DNA from: Lysobacter sp. CFH 32150
GTDB lineage: Bacteria > Pseudomonadota > Gammaproteobacteria > Xanthomonadales > Xanthomonadaceae
Assembly (NCBI RefSeq): GCF_022758295.1
Contig: NZ_JALDWJ010000002.1
Span: forward strand, 496,001 to 560,000
Length of the DNA: 64,000 nt
Direction of reading: 5' to 3'
Shown here: piece by piece, positions 8,390 to 16,861 of the stretch
How positions within the stretch are numbered: the stretch's first letter is position 1
How the letters are laid out: each line of letters opens with the position of its first letter
The notes under the pieces: generated by a model
What the model saw: only the letters and a program-made list of their open reading frames with translations
Told to the model about the DNA's origin: nothing
Databases searched by the model: none
Program-made: the position numbers and the translations under genes

Positions 8390-9628
8390 TCAGAGCCTGC
8401 GGAACACCAGCGTGCCGTTGGTGCCGCCGAAGCCGAAGCCGTTGGAGACGGCGATGTCGATCTTCTTCTCGCGCGCGACGTTCGGCACGTAGTCCAGGTC
8501 GCAACCTTCGCCCGGCTGATCGAGGTTGATCGTCGGCGGGATGATGCCGGTCTGCAGCGCCATCACCGAGAAGATCGCCTCGGCGCCTCCGGCGGCGCCA
8601 AGCAAGTGGCCGGTCATCGACTTGGTCGAGCTGACCATGGTCTTGTAGGCGTGGTCGCCGAGCGCACGCTTGATCGCCAGGGTTTCGGCGACGTCGCCGA
8701 GCGGCGTCGAAGTGCCGTGCGCGTTGAGGTATTCGACCTGGTCGGGATTGATGCCCGCGTCCTTGAACGCGACCGCCATGCAGCGTGCCGGACCATCGCC
8801 GTTCTCGCTGGGCGCGGTCATGTGGAAAGCGTCGGAACTGGCACCGAACCCGGCGAGCTCGCAATAGATGCGCGCGCCGCGGGCCTTGGCGTATTCGTAC
8901 TCCTCCAACACCAGGATGCCGGCGCCGTCGCCGAGCACGAAGCCATCGCGGTCCTTGTCCCAGGGCCGCGAGGCGCGGGTCGGGTCGTCGTTGCGCGTGG
9001 ACATGGCTTTCATCGAGCAGAAGCCACCGACCGACGTCTGCGTCGAACCCCGTTCGGCACCGCCGGCGACCATCACGTCGGCGTCGCCATACTGGATCAT
9101 GCGCATCGCCATGCCGATCGAATGGTTCGAGGTGGCGCAGGCCGAAACCGCGGAGAAATTTGGGCCCTTGATGCCGGTGAGCAGGCTGATCTGGCCCGGC
9201 AGCATGTTGATGATCGTGCTCGGCACGTAGAACGGCGAGATCTTGCGCGGGCCGCCCTCGAGGTACTTGCCGGTCTGCTCCTCGATACCGAGCAGGCCAC
9301 CGATGCCGGAACCGATCAGCGCCCCGATCCGTTCTGCATTGGAATCATCGACGGTCAGGCCGGCGTCCTGCATCGCCATCAGCGAGGCGGCGACACCGTA
9401 ATGGATGAATTCATCCATCTTCTTCGCGTCTTTCGTCGACACCCACTTGGTGACGTCGAAATCGCGCACTTCACCGGCGATCCGCGTGGTGAAACCGGAG
9501 GCGTCGAAATGGGTGATCGGACCAACGCCGGAGCGGCCGTTGACGATGCCATCCCAGCTGCTGGCCAGATCGTTGCCCAACGGCGAGACGATGCCGAGAC
9601 CAGTGACCACAACGCGACGCTTGGACAT
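8390..9628 (-). CDS. fabF: 3-oxoacyl-ACP synthase II (KAS II)
   Basis: 412-aa condensing enzyme elongating acyl-ACP with malonyl-ACP. The Cys-His-His triad is visible: C164 in VSACATSNHS, His in YLNAHGTSTPLGD (about 305) and His in MTGHLLGAAGG (about 341). The GFGFGGTNGTLVF C-terminus is intact. The start at 9628 (MSKRRVVVTG) matches FabF of other bacteria; the frame upstream to 9670 is unconserved. It follows acpP across a 100-nt gap with a hairpin. Confidence 0.96.
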   Translation of the reverse strand: MSKRRVVVTGLGIVSPLGNDLASSWDGIVNGRSGVGPITHFDASGFTTRIAGEVRDFDVTKWVSTKDAKKMDEFIHYGVAASLMAMQDAGLTVDDSNAERIGALIGSGIGGLLGIEEQTGKYLEGGPRKISPFYVPSTIINMLPGQISLLTGIKGPNFSAVSACATSNHSIGMAMRMIQYGDADVMVAGGAERGSTQTSVGGFCSMKAMSTRNDDPTRASRPWDKDRDGFVLGDGAGILVLEEYEYAKARGARIYCELAGFGASSDAFHMTAPSENGDGPARCMAVAFKDAGINPDQVEYLNAHGTSTPLGDVAETLAIKRALGDHAYKTMVSSTKSMTGHLLGAAGGAEAIFSVMALQTGIIPPTINLDQPGEGCDLDYVPNVAREKKIDIAVSNGFGFGGTNGTLVFRRL

Positions 9629-9685
9629 GACGACTCCTGACCCGTTTGCCGCACGACGGCGGCCCTGCACTCACACAAATGCACA

Positions 9686-9703
9686 GGGCCGCGTATGCGG
9701 CCC
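9686..9703 (-). terminator. Hairpin between acpP and fabF (possible attenuator)
   Basis: A perfect 7-bp stem, GGGCCGC-gtat-GCGGCCC, lies 25 nt downstream of the acpP stop. The minus-strand sequence after it (TGTGCATTTGTG) is only moderately T-rich. It may trim acpP mRNA or partly terminate, which would fit the much higher need for ACP than for FabF; this is inference. Confidence 0.5.
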
Positions 9704-9728
9704 CGGCTTGCTACGCATCACGCAAGGC

Positions 9729-9968
9729 TTAGGCCTTGACGTGAGCCTTGACGTAATCGATCGCCTGCTGCACCGAGGTGATCTTCTCGGCTTCTTCGTC
9801 CGGGATCTCGCACTCGAACTCTTCTTCGAGCGCCATCACCAGCTCGACGGTGTCGAGCGAGTCGGCGCCGAGATCGTCGACGAACGAAGCGCTGTTGGTG
9901 ACTTCCTCTTCCTTGACGCCCAGTTGTTCGATCACGATCTTCTTGACGCGTTCTTCGATGCTGCTCAT
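9729..9968 (-). CDS. acpP: Acyl carrier protein
   Basis: 79-aa acidic four-helix carrier protein. The phosphopantetheine attachment serine is S37 in [20 protein letters not shown]. Strong ribosome site GGGAGGAG lies 11-18 nt before the ATG. Its position between fabG and fabF is typical of the fatty-acid cluster. The C-terminus ends VKAHVKA. Confidence 0.98.
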   Translation of the reverse strand: MSSIEERVKKIVIEQLGVKEEEVTNSASFVDDLGADSLDTVELVMALEEEFECEIPDEEAEKITSVQQAIDYVKAHVKA

Positions 9969-10065
9969 GGGTACTCGCTCCTCCCGGGAGGCTGTTCAGA
10001 TGGATAGTGTAAGGGAAAGCCGGGCCGCCCGCGCACGCACGCGCAAGCCCTTGTGGTTCAGACGC

Positions 10066-10812
10066 TTAGGGCATGTACATGCCGCCGTTGACGTGCAGGG
10101 TTTCGCCGGTGATGTAGGCGGCCGAGGGACCGGCCAGGAACGCGACCGCGCGGGCAATGTCGGCCGGTTCGCCAAGGCGGCCCAGCGCGATCTGGCCGAT
10201 CAGGCCCTCGCGCGCGGATTCCGGCAGCGACTTTGTCATGTCGGTATCGATGAAGCCTGGCGCCACGACATTCACCGTGATGCCACGTGAACCGATTTCC
10301 TTCGCCAGGGATTTGCTGAAGGCGATGATCCCCGCCTTCGCCGCGGCGTAGTTGGCCTGTCCCGCGTTGCCGGTGACGCCGACCACCGAAGCGATGTTGA
10401 TGATGCGGCCCTTGCGGGCCTTCATCATGCTGCGCATCACTGCCTTCGAGGTGCGATAGACGCTGGTGAGGTTGGTGTCGAGGATCGCCTGCCAGTCTTC
10501 GTCCTTCATCCGCATCAACAGGTTGTCGCGGGTGATGCCGGCATTGTTGACCAGGATCGAAACCGGGCCGAATTCCTTGGCGATGTCCTCGATCAGCGCT
10601 TCGACCGCAGCGCCATCGGCGACATCGAGCACGCGGCCATGGCCGCCGGTCGGCTTCAGTCGTTCGCCGATCGCCTGCGCGCCGGATTCGGACGTCGCAG
10701 TACCGATGACGGTCGCGCCCTGCGCGGCCAGTTCGTCGGCGATGGCCGCCCCGATGCCACGGCTGGCGCCGGTGACGAGGACGATTTCGCCTTTCAACAA
10801 GTCGTGGCTCAT
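10066..10812 (-). CDS. fabG: 3-oxoacyl-ACP reductase
   Basis: 248-aa short-chain dehydrogenase reducing 3-oxoacyl-ACP with NADPH. N-terminal cofactor motif TGASRGIGAAIADEL, NNAGITRDNLLMRMKDEDW, and the catalytic Ser-Tyr-Lys set in NIASVVGVTGNAGQANYAAA followed by KAG. The ATG at 10812 overlaps the fabD stop (ATGA); a start at 10824 would add four residues. Length is standard (244-248 aa). Confidence 0.97.
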   Translation of the reverse strand: MSHDLLKGEIVLVTGASRGIGAAIADELAAQGATVIGTATSESGAQAIGERLKPTGGHGRVLDVADGAAVEALIEDIAKEFGPVSILVNNAGITRDNLLMRMKDEDWQAILDTNLTSVYRTSKAVMRSMMKARKGRIINIASVVGVTGNAGQANYAAAKAGIIAFSKSLAKEIGSRGITVNVVAPGFIDTDMTKSLPESAREGLIGQIALGRLGEPADIARAVAFLAGPSAAYITGETLHVNGGMYMP

Positions 10813-11759
10813 AAATTCTTCCATTCTTCGATTGCCGTTTCGAATTCACCCGGCGTACCGAGCGCGCGCGCATCCAACGATTTGTCGATGCGCTTGATTA
10901 GGCCGGCCAGCACCTTGCCCGGGCCACATTCGGCGATGCGGGTGACGCCGCGCGCGGCTAGCGCCTGCACGCAACCGGTCCATTGCACTGGCAGGTAAAG
11001 CTGGCGCACGAGCGCGTCGCGGATTGCCTGCGTGCTGTCGTGCACTTCGGCGTCGACGTTCTGCACCACAGGTAGCTTCGGTGCGTGCCAGGCCAAGCCC
11101 GACATGGCCTCGGACAGGCGATTGGCGGCCTCGCGCATCAACGGGGTGTGCGAGGGCACGCTGACGGCAAGCTTCACGGCCTTGCGCACGCCACGTTCGC
11201 CCAGCAGCGCCAGGGCGCGATCGACCGCAGCAGCATGTCCGCCGATCACGATCTGACCGGGCGAGTTGTAATTGGCCGGCACCACGACTTCGCTCCCGGA
11301 AACTTCCTTGCAGACTTCCTGCACCAGGGCATCTTCGGCGCCGAGCACCGCGGCCATCGCGCCCGTACCGGTGGGAGCGGCATCCTGCATCAGCTGTCCG
11401 CGCAGGCGCACCAGGTGCGCGCCATCCTTCAACGACAACGCACCTGCAGCGACCAATGCGGAATATTCACCGAGGCTGTGGCCAGCCAGCATGGCCGGCA
11501 GCGTGCCTCCCCGCTGTTGCCAGAGTCGCCACACCGCTACGCCCGCGGCGAGCAGCGCCGGCTGGGTGTATTCGGTGCGGTTGAGCATTTCTTCCGGGCC
11601 GCCCTGCGACAGCGCCCACAGGTCGACGCCGGCGCCATCGCTGGCTTCGGCGAAAGCCTCGCGGATCAGCGGATGCAACTCCCCCAGTTCGGCGAGCATC
11701 CCGAGCGATTGCGAACCCTGGCCGGGGAAAACGAAAGCAAGCGAGGACGAGGTGGTCAT
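10809..11759 (-). CDS. fabD: Malonyl-CoA:ACP transacylase
   Basis: 316-aa enzyme transferring malonyl from CoA to ACP. Substrate-binding FVFPGQGSQSLGM at the N-terminus, nucleophile S95 in GHSLGEYSAL, the conserved Arg in LVRLRGQLMQ and the catalytic His in VSVPSHTPLM. The length fits the family (about 310 aa). It lies between fabH and fabG, coupled to fabG by a 4-nt overlap; the 159-nt gap to fabH holds two hairpins. Confidence 0.97.
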   Translation of the reverse strand: MTTSSSLAFVFPGQGSQSLGMLAELGELHPLIREAFAEASDGAGVDLWALSQGGPEEMLNRTEYTQPALLAAGVAVWRLWQQRGGTLPAMLAGHSLGEYSALVAAGALSLKDGAHLVRLRGQLMQDAAPTGTGAMAAVLGAEDALVQEVCKEVSGSEVVVPANYNSPGQIVIGGHAAAVDRALALLGERGVRKAVKLAVSVPSHTPLMREAANRLSEAMSGLAWHAPKLPVVQNVDAEVHDSTQAIRDALVRQLYLPVQWTGCVQALAARGVTRIAECGPGKVLAGLIKRIDKSLDARALGTPGEFETAIEEWKNL

Positions 11760-11846
11760 CGACGATCCTGTGGCGAGCTTCTCGAAAGCCGGGGCGCGAA
11801 TGATACGGGGCGATGCCCCCGGGCGTCTGTACCGCCGCGTATAGCT

Positions 11847-11896
11847 GGCGTTTGAAACGCCTGATGCGACAACGCCTCCGATGATCGGAGGCGTTG
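11847..11896. repeat. Paired hairpins in the fabH-fabD gap
   Basis: Two perfect inverted repeats in tandem: GGCGTTT-g-AAACGCC (11847-11861) and CAACGCCTCCG-atgat-CGGAGGCGTTG (11870-11896). They start 22 nt beyond the fabH stop. No T-run follows, so mRNA stabilisation, processing or partial termination are all possible. The half-element AACGCC occurs in both hairpins. Confidence 0.6.
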
Positions 11897-11918
11897 CGTG
11901 AAGACTTCATGTGGCCAA

Positions 11919-12896
11919 TCAGTAGCGCAGCAGCGCCGCACCCCAGGTGAAGCCGCCGCCGAAGGCTTCCAGCAGCAGCAACTGCCCGCGCTGGATCTTG
12001 CCCGAACGCACCGCTTCGTCCAGCGCTAGCGGCACCGAGCCCGAGGAGGTGTTGCCGTGCCTGTCGACAGTGACGATCACGCGATCCATCGGCATGTCGA
12101 GCCGTTTGGCGGTGGCTTCGATGATGCGCAGGTTGGCCTGGTGCGGGATCAACCAGTCGATGTCATGACGGTCGAGGCCGTTGGCCTCGAGTGTTTCTTC
12201 GACAACGGAATCAAGCGCCTTGACCGCGTACTTGAAGACATCGTTGCCGCTCATGTTGATGCGCACGCCGCAGTTCGGCTCTTCCGGCTTGAAGCCGACC
12301 GAGACACCGACCGGGTTCCACAGCAATTCCTTCTTGCCGCCGTCCGCATGCAGGTGCGTGCTGAGGATGCCAGCCTCGCTGTCCGCCTTGAGTACGACTG
12401 CACCCGCGCCGTCGCCAAACAGTACGCACGAGGTACGTTCGGTCCAGTCGACCATGCGGGTCAGCGTTTCCGAACCAACCACGAGCACGGTCTTGGCGGC
12501 ACCGGAACGGATGAACTTGTCGGCGACGGTCAGCGCGAAGATGAAACCCGAGCAGGCCGCATTGACATCGAACGCCGCGCAGCCGTCGGCACCGAGGCGG
12601 TGCTGCAGCAGGCATGCGGTCGAGGGGAAGATCAGGTCGGGCGTGGTCGTGCCCAACACGATCAGATCGAGATCCTTCGCATCGACGCCAGCAGCTTCGA
12701 GCGCACGCACGGAGGCGTGGTAAGCGAGATCGCTCGTGGTCTCGCCTTCGGCGGCGACGTGACGCTCGCGGATACCGGTGCGGGTCCGGATCCATTCGTC
12801 GCTGGTATCGACGATCTTCGAAAGATCGTCGTTGGTCAGCACCTTTTCCGGCAGGTAACTACCAGTGCCAGCGATACGCGAAAAGACTTGAGTCAT
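11919..12896 (-). CDS. fabH: 3-oxoacyl-ACP synthase III (KAS III)
   Basis: 325-aa initiating condensing enzyme using acyl-CoA and malonyl-ACP. Catalytic C115 in [13 protein letters not shown], His in [11 protein letters not shown] and Asn in [15 protein letters not shown]. The C-terminus [16 protein letters not shown] is typical. It sits between rpmF and fabD; the plsX gene found between rpmF and fabH in E. coli is not present here. Length is standard. Confidence 0.97.
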   Translation of the reverse strand: MTQVFSRIAGTGSYLPEKVLTNDDLSKIVDTSDEWIRTRTGIRERHVAAEGETTSDLAYHASVRALEAAGVDAKDLDLIVLGTTTPDLIFPSTACLLQHRLGADGCAAFDVNAACSGFIFALTVADKFIRSGAAKTVLVVGSETLTRMVDWTERTSCVLFGDGAGAVVLKADSEAGILSTHLHADGGKKELLWNPVGVSVGFKPEEPNCGVRINMSGNDVFKYAVKALDSVVEETLEANGLDRHDIDWLIPHQANLRIIEATAKRLDMPMDRVIVTVDRHGNTSSGSVPLALDEAVRSGKIQRGQLLLLEAFGGGFTWGAALLRY

Positions 12897-12982
12897 GCCT
12901 GTCCTGCCGATAGACGATCACGAAGGTCCGGCACGCGATGGCGTCCTTGCGGCAACGCACGTCCGATTTTTCGCTCGGCGTT

Positions 12983-13039
12983 AAGCGGCGCAAGCCGCTT
13001 CAACGGCGAGAGTTACTCCGGCGCTCTTGCCGGAATAAC
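12983..13039. repeat. Paired hairpins between rpmF and fabH
   Basis: AAGCGGC-gcaa-GCCGCTT (12983-13000) is followed by a longer stem GTTACTCCGGC-gctctt-GCCGGAATAAC (13012-13039; 11 positions, one mismatch). The second begins 3 nt after the rpmF stop on the minus strand. The words GGCGAG and GTTA-TCCG resemble the fadJ-pilZ element at 3088-3121. It may end or trim the short rpmF message. Confidence 0.6.
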
Positions 13040-13041
13040 AA

Positions 13042-13236
13042 TCAATCTTCTTCGACGACCTTGGTCTTGGTCGCAATGACCTTCTTGCCGCGGTAGAAAC
13101 CGTCGGGGGTCACGTGGTGACGCAGGTGGGTCTCGCCGGTGGTCGGATCGGTCGACAACTGCTTGGCGCTCAGGGCGTCATGCGCGCGACGCATGCCCTT
13201 GCGGGACGGGGAAACACGGGATTTCTGCACAGCCAT
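13042..13236 (-). CDS. rpmF: 50S ribosomal protein L32
   Basis: 64-aa basic ribosomal protein. [20 protein letters not shown] is the family N-terminus and [17 protein letters not shown] the C-terminal signature. It lacks the zinc-binding CxxC pairs found in some L32 paralogues, as is normal for gammaproteobacteria. It follows yceD by 70 nt; the yceD-rpmF pair is conserved. Confidence 0.97.
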   Translation of the reverse strand: MAVQKSRVSPSRKGMRRAHDALSAKQLSTDPTTGETHLRHHVTPDGFYRGKKVIATKTKVVEED

Positions 13237-13306
13237 GGGATTGCTCCAGCTTCAATTCAGTAACGACTAATTCGATAACTTCGTAATTGGATGACGCGGT
13301 GACGCT

Positions 13307-13834
13307 TCAATCTTTGCTCGGTTTCAACGCCGCCAGGGCAGCGAAGGGATTGCTTGCAGCTTCCTCGTCGGCGGTCGCCGGCCAGTCCCGCTCCATCGCC
13401 TCGGTACCCGGCGCTGCCGGGACCACCGGGATGGCGAGGATCAATTCATCCTCGACCAGTTCCGCCGGCCGCAGCACGCCGTCTTCCGGCAGCAGCAGCG
13501 ACTCGTAATCCTCTGGCAACCCGGCCTCGTCCGCCTCATCACGGATCAAGCCCAGTCGCTGTACCAACCGCACCGGGTACAGGAACCGTTGCAGGCTGCG
13601 TTGGCATTCCAACGGCAGTTCCGCTTCGATCCGCAACTCGACGTAAGACACCTGCAACGCATCTCGATCGAACTCGATCGCCACGCGCACATCGCCTTCC
13701 GTATCCATCAAGCTGTCCCGCAGCCGCGTCATCGACGCCAGCGGCAGCACAGCCTCGAAACCGCGCCGCGCCGCCACCATGCGCCAGGCGTCCAGCACCT
13801 CGGGCAGCCGGGTTGCAGATAAATCAGCGGACAT
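13307..13834 (-). CDS. yceD: YceD family protein (DUF177), linked to 23S rRNA accumulation
   Basis: 175-aa acidic protein of the YceD/DUF177 family, which is almost always encoded before rpmF and affects 23S rRNA levels or processing. It shows the middle ELPLECQRSLQRFLYPVRL and the acidic tail LVEDELILAIPVVP. The classical CxxC of the family is reduced here to one Cys (LECQRSL). The start is set at the ATG at 13834 (MSADLSATRL); upstream codons to 13930 have no homology. It is the first gene of the operon running down to pilZ. Confidence 0.87.
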   Translation of the reverse strand: MSADLSATRLPEVLDAWRMVAARRGFEAVLPLASMTRLRDSLMDTEGDVRVAIEFDRDALQVSYVELRIEAELPLECQRSLQRFLYPVRLVQRLGLIRDEADEAGLPEDYESLLLPEDGVLRPAELVEDELILAIPVVPAAPGTEAMERDWPATADEEAASNPFAALAALKPSKD

Positions 13835-13991
13835 AAGCCGCGGAATGTTAGGCCCCGCCCCGGCCCCTGTCAAACCGTGAAGCCAGCAAAACCCTTGATC
13901 TGGCTCGAAATGCGGTGCCCATTCAGGCATTCACGCCATCAATTTGCCGCGCCCCGGGCTGCCGCGGCAGACTGCCGGGAATTCCTGCCCG

Positions 13992-14360
13992 GTGTCGCGC
14001 GTGACCGCCATCCTGCTCCTGCTGCTCGTCGCGGTCGCCGCGGCTGTCCTCGCCTTCGCCTTTCGTGGCCGCAGCAACCGGCGCGAACGCGCGGTGCGTG
14101 AACTGCTGGATGCCGCCGACATCCTGGAAGCCCGCCTGCGCACCGCCCGGGCCGAGATCGAAGCGGTGGCCGGCGATGAGGCCGACCCGGTACGGATTGC
14201 GATGCGCGAAATGCTGCGCCAGCGCCTATGGTTGCAGCAGCACGGCGCCACCGCCAGCCTGGTCGAACTGGACAAAGTGCGAGCGTCGTTCGACGACGCG
14301 CGGCTGCGTCTCGATCAGCAACTGACGCAGATTGAGCGTGCCCGGGCGCCACTGGCTTGA
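13992..14360 (+). CDS. Small membrane-anchored protein of unknown function
   Basis: About 122 aa from a GTG at 13992 (MSRVTAILLLLLVAV); an ATG at 13944 and a GTG at 14001 are alternatives. One hydrophobic N-terminal segment is followed by a basic stretch (FRGRSNRRERAV) and a helical, possibly coiled-coil, cytoplasmic part rich in Glu, Arg and Leu. I do not recognise a family. Its stop overlaps a possible TTG start of the next frame, so it is probably co-transcribed with the Maf gene. It is divergent from yceD. Confidence 0.55.
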   Translation: MSRVTAILLLLLVAVAAAVLAFAFRGRSNRRERAVRELLDAADILEARLRTARAEIEAVAGDEADPVRIAMREMLRQRLWLQQHGATASLVELDKVRASFDDARLRLDQQLTQIERARAPLA

Positions 14361-14380
14361 ACGGTCTGCTCGTGAACGGG

Positions 14381-14953
14381 ATGCCCGCACTGATCCTGGC
14401 CTCGACTTCGCGCTATCGGAGCGAGTTGCTGACACGGCTGCGGCTCGAATTCGACGTCGCCCGTCCCAACGTCGACGAATCGGCCTTGCGCGGCGAAAAT
14501 CCGACTGCACTGGCGCAGCGATTGGCGCTAGCCAAGGCTGCGGCAATCGCTGCGCAGGCACCTGATGCCTGGGTGATCGGTTCGGACCAGGTCGCGGATC
14601 TGGCTGGTGCCGCGCTCGGCAAATCCGGTGGCCGTGAGGCCGCGATCGCGCAACTGCAGGCGATGTCGGGACATGCGGTCGCCTTCCATACGGCGGTCTG
14701 CGTGTTGCGCGATGACATCCGCTTCACGGCGATGGACACGACGACCGTGCGCTTTCGTGCGCTCGATATCGCGGAGATCGAGCGTTACGTGGACGCCGAG
14801 CAGCCATTCGACTGCGCCGGCAGCTTCAAGTCGGAGGGCCTGGGCATCACGCTGTTCGACGCGATCGAATCGCACGACCCGACTGCGTTGATCGGCCTGC
14901 CCTTGATCGCCACCGCCCGTCTGTTGCGGCAGGCGGGGTATTTGCTGCCCTGA
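14381..14953 (+). CDS. yceF: Maf/YceF family nucleotide pyrophosphatase
   Basis: 190-aa Maf-type enzyme; the YceF subgroup hydrolyses 7-methyl-GTP and is thought to keep modified nucleotides out of nucleic acids. Motifs: PALILASTSRYRSELL, the VDESALRGENPTALAQRLAL segment, GSDQVADL, and the YceF-type CAGSFKSEGLGITLF. The ATG at 14381 aligns with the E. coli YceF start; a TTG at 14357 overlapping the previous stop would add 8 residues. In E. coli yceF also lies next to yceD-rpmF, though in another orientation. Confidence 0.9.
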   Translation: MPALILASTSRYRSELLTRLRLEFDVARPNVDESALRGENPTALAQRLALAKAAAIAAQAPDAWVIGSDQVADLAGAALGKSGGREAAIAQLQAMSGHAVAFHTAVCVLRDDIRFTAMDTTTVRFRALDIAEIERYVDAEQPFDCAGSFKSEGLGITLFDAIESHDPTALIGLPLIATARLLRQAGYLLP

Positions 14954-14959
14954 CGCCGC

Positions 14960-16816
14960 CTAGGGCCTGTCGACCACGCGCAATGGCTGCTCGGGCCAGT
15001 CTTCGACGCTGCCATCGCGCCCGTGCAGGCGGAGCCCGAGCCAGTGCCGCCCAGGCGCGACCTCGCCAGCCTTCACCTGGGCGCCGAAGCCGACGTAGGG
15101 ATGATTCGGATCATTCGATATTTTCCAGTACGCCCCCGTGCCTGGACTGGACAGGCCATATTCGGCTTGCGCGACGACTGTGCCATCGAGGGTGACCTCG
15201 ACCCGCTGCAAGCCAACGCCATCCTTGAACGCCCAGCCCTGCACATCGAACGTGCGACCGATGCGCACGCCAGGTAACGGCGTGTCGATATACGCCATCG
15301 CCGGTGCAGTGCACGCGGCTTGCGGCGATTCCCCATCCAGCGCGAACAACAGGAAGCGTTGGCGGCCATGGTCGATATTGACCACGCGCGGCGGCGGCAG
15401 TGGCCCGACTTTGCGGCACAGCGCGTGGTAGTGCGCGAGCAGGTTCTTGTATTCGACTTCGCTGGCACCGACCACCAGTAATACCGGCGCCTCGCCCCAG
15501 TCGCGACGGCCTCTGCTTTCCAGTCGCCACAAGTGCAATTGCGGCGCGCGGCCGTGCTTGCGATTGAGCGGATGATCAAGCACCGCAATGCGTGGATCGT
15601 CCAGGGCGAAACCGAGTTCGGCGCCGATCTTGAAGTTGTCGGCAACAATGCGCGTATTCGTCGGCATGGTGGCGCGTTGCGCGCGCACCGCATCGGCAAG
15701 CGAATCCCAGCCCGCGAAATTGGCCGGGTACCACTTCTGCGCGGCGAAACGCGCGCGCAGATCGGCACTGGAAACCACGGCGTAATAGCCAAGCAGCAGC
15801 ACCAGGCCGAGTGCCGCCAGCGCCCACGTCGCACGCCGCAACCAGCGCGGCCATTGCGCCAGCGTCGCGGGTAGCAAAGGCAGCAGGGCGAGATAACCCG
15901 GCAAAGGCCAGTGGAAGCTCACCCGCTCCACGTCGGCGAAAAATCCGAGGCCGAAGAAGCCGAGCACGACTAGTCCACCGAGCAAGGCGAAATAACGCGC
16001 CGCCACGGCACTGCCCGTCACGCCACGCCAACTCGCGTGCGCCAATGCCGCGAACAACAACGGCGTGACCAGCAGCGCCTGGACGACGACGAACCACAAA
16101 CCATCGATGTGGAACGCCCACGGGTGGCGATCGATCAACTGGAAGCGCAAGCCGGCATCGGCGTTGTCGAAATTCCACGCCACCAACGGCGCCCACGCCG
16201 AAGCACCGAACGCGACCGCCACCCACACCCGCACATCGCGCAGCACGCGCCGGCCTTCCGGCAACGCAAGCATTGCGACCAGGCCGACGCCGATCACGGC
16301 GATGAAACGGTAGTGGCTGAGCGCGCCGAGGGCGAGGCCGAAGGCGAGTTCCAGCGCGGCGCCCGCGTCGACCTGGCGCAACAACCGCGCCCCGGCATCG
16401 ACGCAAAGCAAGGTCGCCACCGCCATCGCGGCGTCTGGCAAGGCCAGCAGGCCCAGCGTGCCAGCCAATGGGAGTAGCAGTGCGAGCATGCCGGCCTGCC
16501 AGGCTTGGCGTTCGTCGAATTCGCGACGGGTGATCCAAACCACCAGCCAAGGCACCAACGCCGCCAACACCAGGAACGGTGCGCGCAGCGCCAGCGGGTG
16601 CGCACCGGCAATCGCCACCCCAAGCCGCGTCAGCCACGCGGTCAGTCCCGGCAGATCGGAATACGCGGCCGCGAGGTGACGGCCCTCCTGCCAATAGAAC
16701 GCCTCGTCGACGAACAGCGGGAGGCGCGCCGCGACCAGCAGCTTGAGCAGGCAGACCGCAACCCACAGGCCCAGGAACCATCGCTGCGCCGTCATGTCTT
16801 CGTACTCATTCCGCAT
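14960..16816 (-). CDS. Membrane glycosyltransferase of the GT39/ArnT (PMT) superfamily
   Basis: 618-aa polytopic protein. The motif PLFVDEAFYWQEGRHLAAAY after the first membrane segment is the acidic loop typical of PMT-like, lipid-linked sugar transferases; about 10-11 hydrophobic segments run to about residue 360. A soluble C-terminal part follows: a periplasmic region (about 370-500), then a beta-rich domain (FDVQGWAFKDGVGLQRVEVT). The substrate cannot be predicted; a sugar from a polyprenyl-phosphate donor is likely. The ATG at 16816 has GAGGA 9 nt upstream; an ATG at 16795 is the alternative. It is divergent from moxR with only 45 nt between starts. Confidence 0.8.
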   Translation of the reverse strand: MRNEYEDMTAQRWFLGLWVAVCLLKLLVAARLPLFVDEAFYWQEGRHLAAAYSDLPGLTAWLTRLGVAIAGAHPLALRAPFLVLAALVPWLVVWITRREFDERQAWQAGMLALLLPLAGTLGLLALPDAAMAVATLLCVDAGARLLRQVDAGAALELAFGLALGALSHYRFIAVIGVGLVAMLALPEGRRVLRDVRVWVAVAFGASAWAPLVAWNFDNADAGLRFQLIDRHPWAFHIDGLWFVVVQALLVTPLLFAALAHASWRGVTGSAVAARYFALLGGLVVLGFFGLGFFADVERVSFHWPLPGYLALLPLLPATLAQWPRWLRRATWALAALGLVLLLGYYAVVSSADLRARFAAQKWYPANFAGWDSLADAVRAQRATMPTNTRIVADNFKIGAELGFALDDPRIAVLDHPLNRKHGRAPQLHLWRLESRGRRDWGEAPVLLVVGASEVEYKNLLAHYHALCRKVGPLPPPRVVNIDHGRQRFLLFALDGESPQAACTAPAMAYIDTPLPGVRIGRTFDVQGWAFKDGVGLQRVEVTLDGTVVAQAEYGLSSPGTGAYWKISNDPNHPYVGFGAQVKAGEVAPGRHWLGLRLHGRDGSVEDWPEQPLRVVDRP

Positions 16817-16861
16817 GCGCCTGCGTCCTCGTACACTCGGGCATCGATCAGCGAGAGTCCC

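Noticed and set aside
7074-8492. 472-codon open frame opposite pabB
   Set aside because: Antisense shadow; the pabB frame carries all chorismate-enzyme motifs, the shadow none.
13877-14101. Short frames in the yceD upstream gap
   Set aside because: No conserved motif and no ribosome site; only the frame starting at 13992 with a membrane segment is kept.
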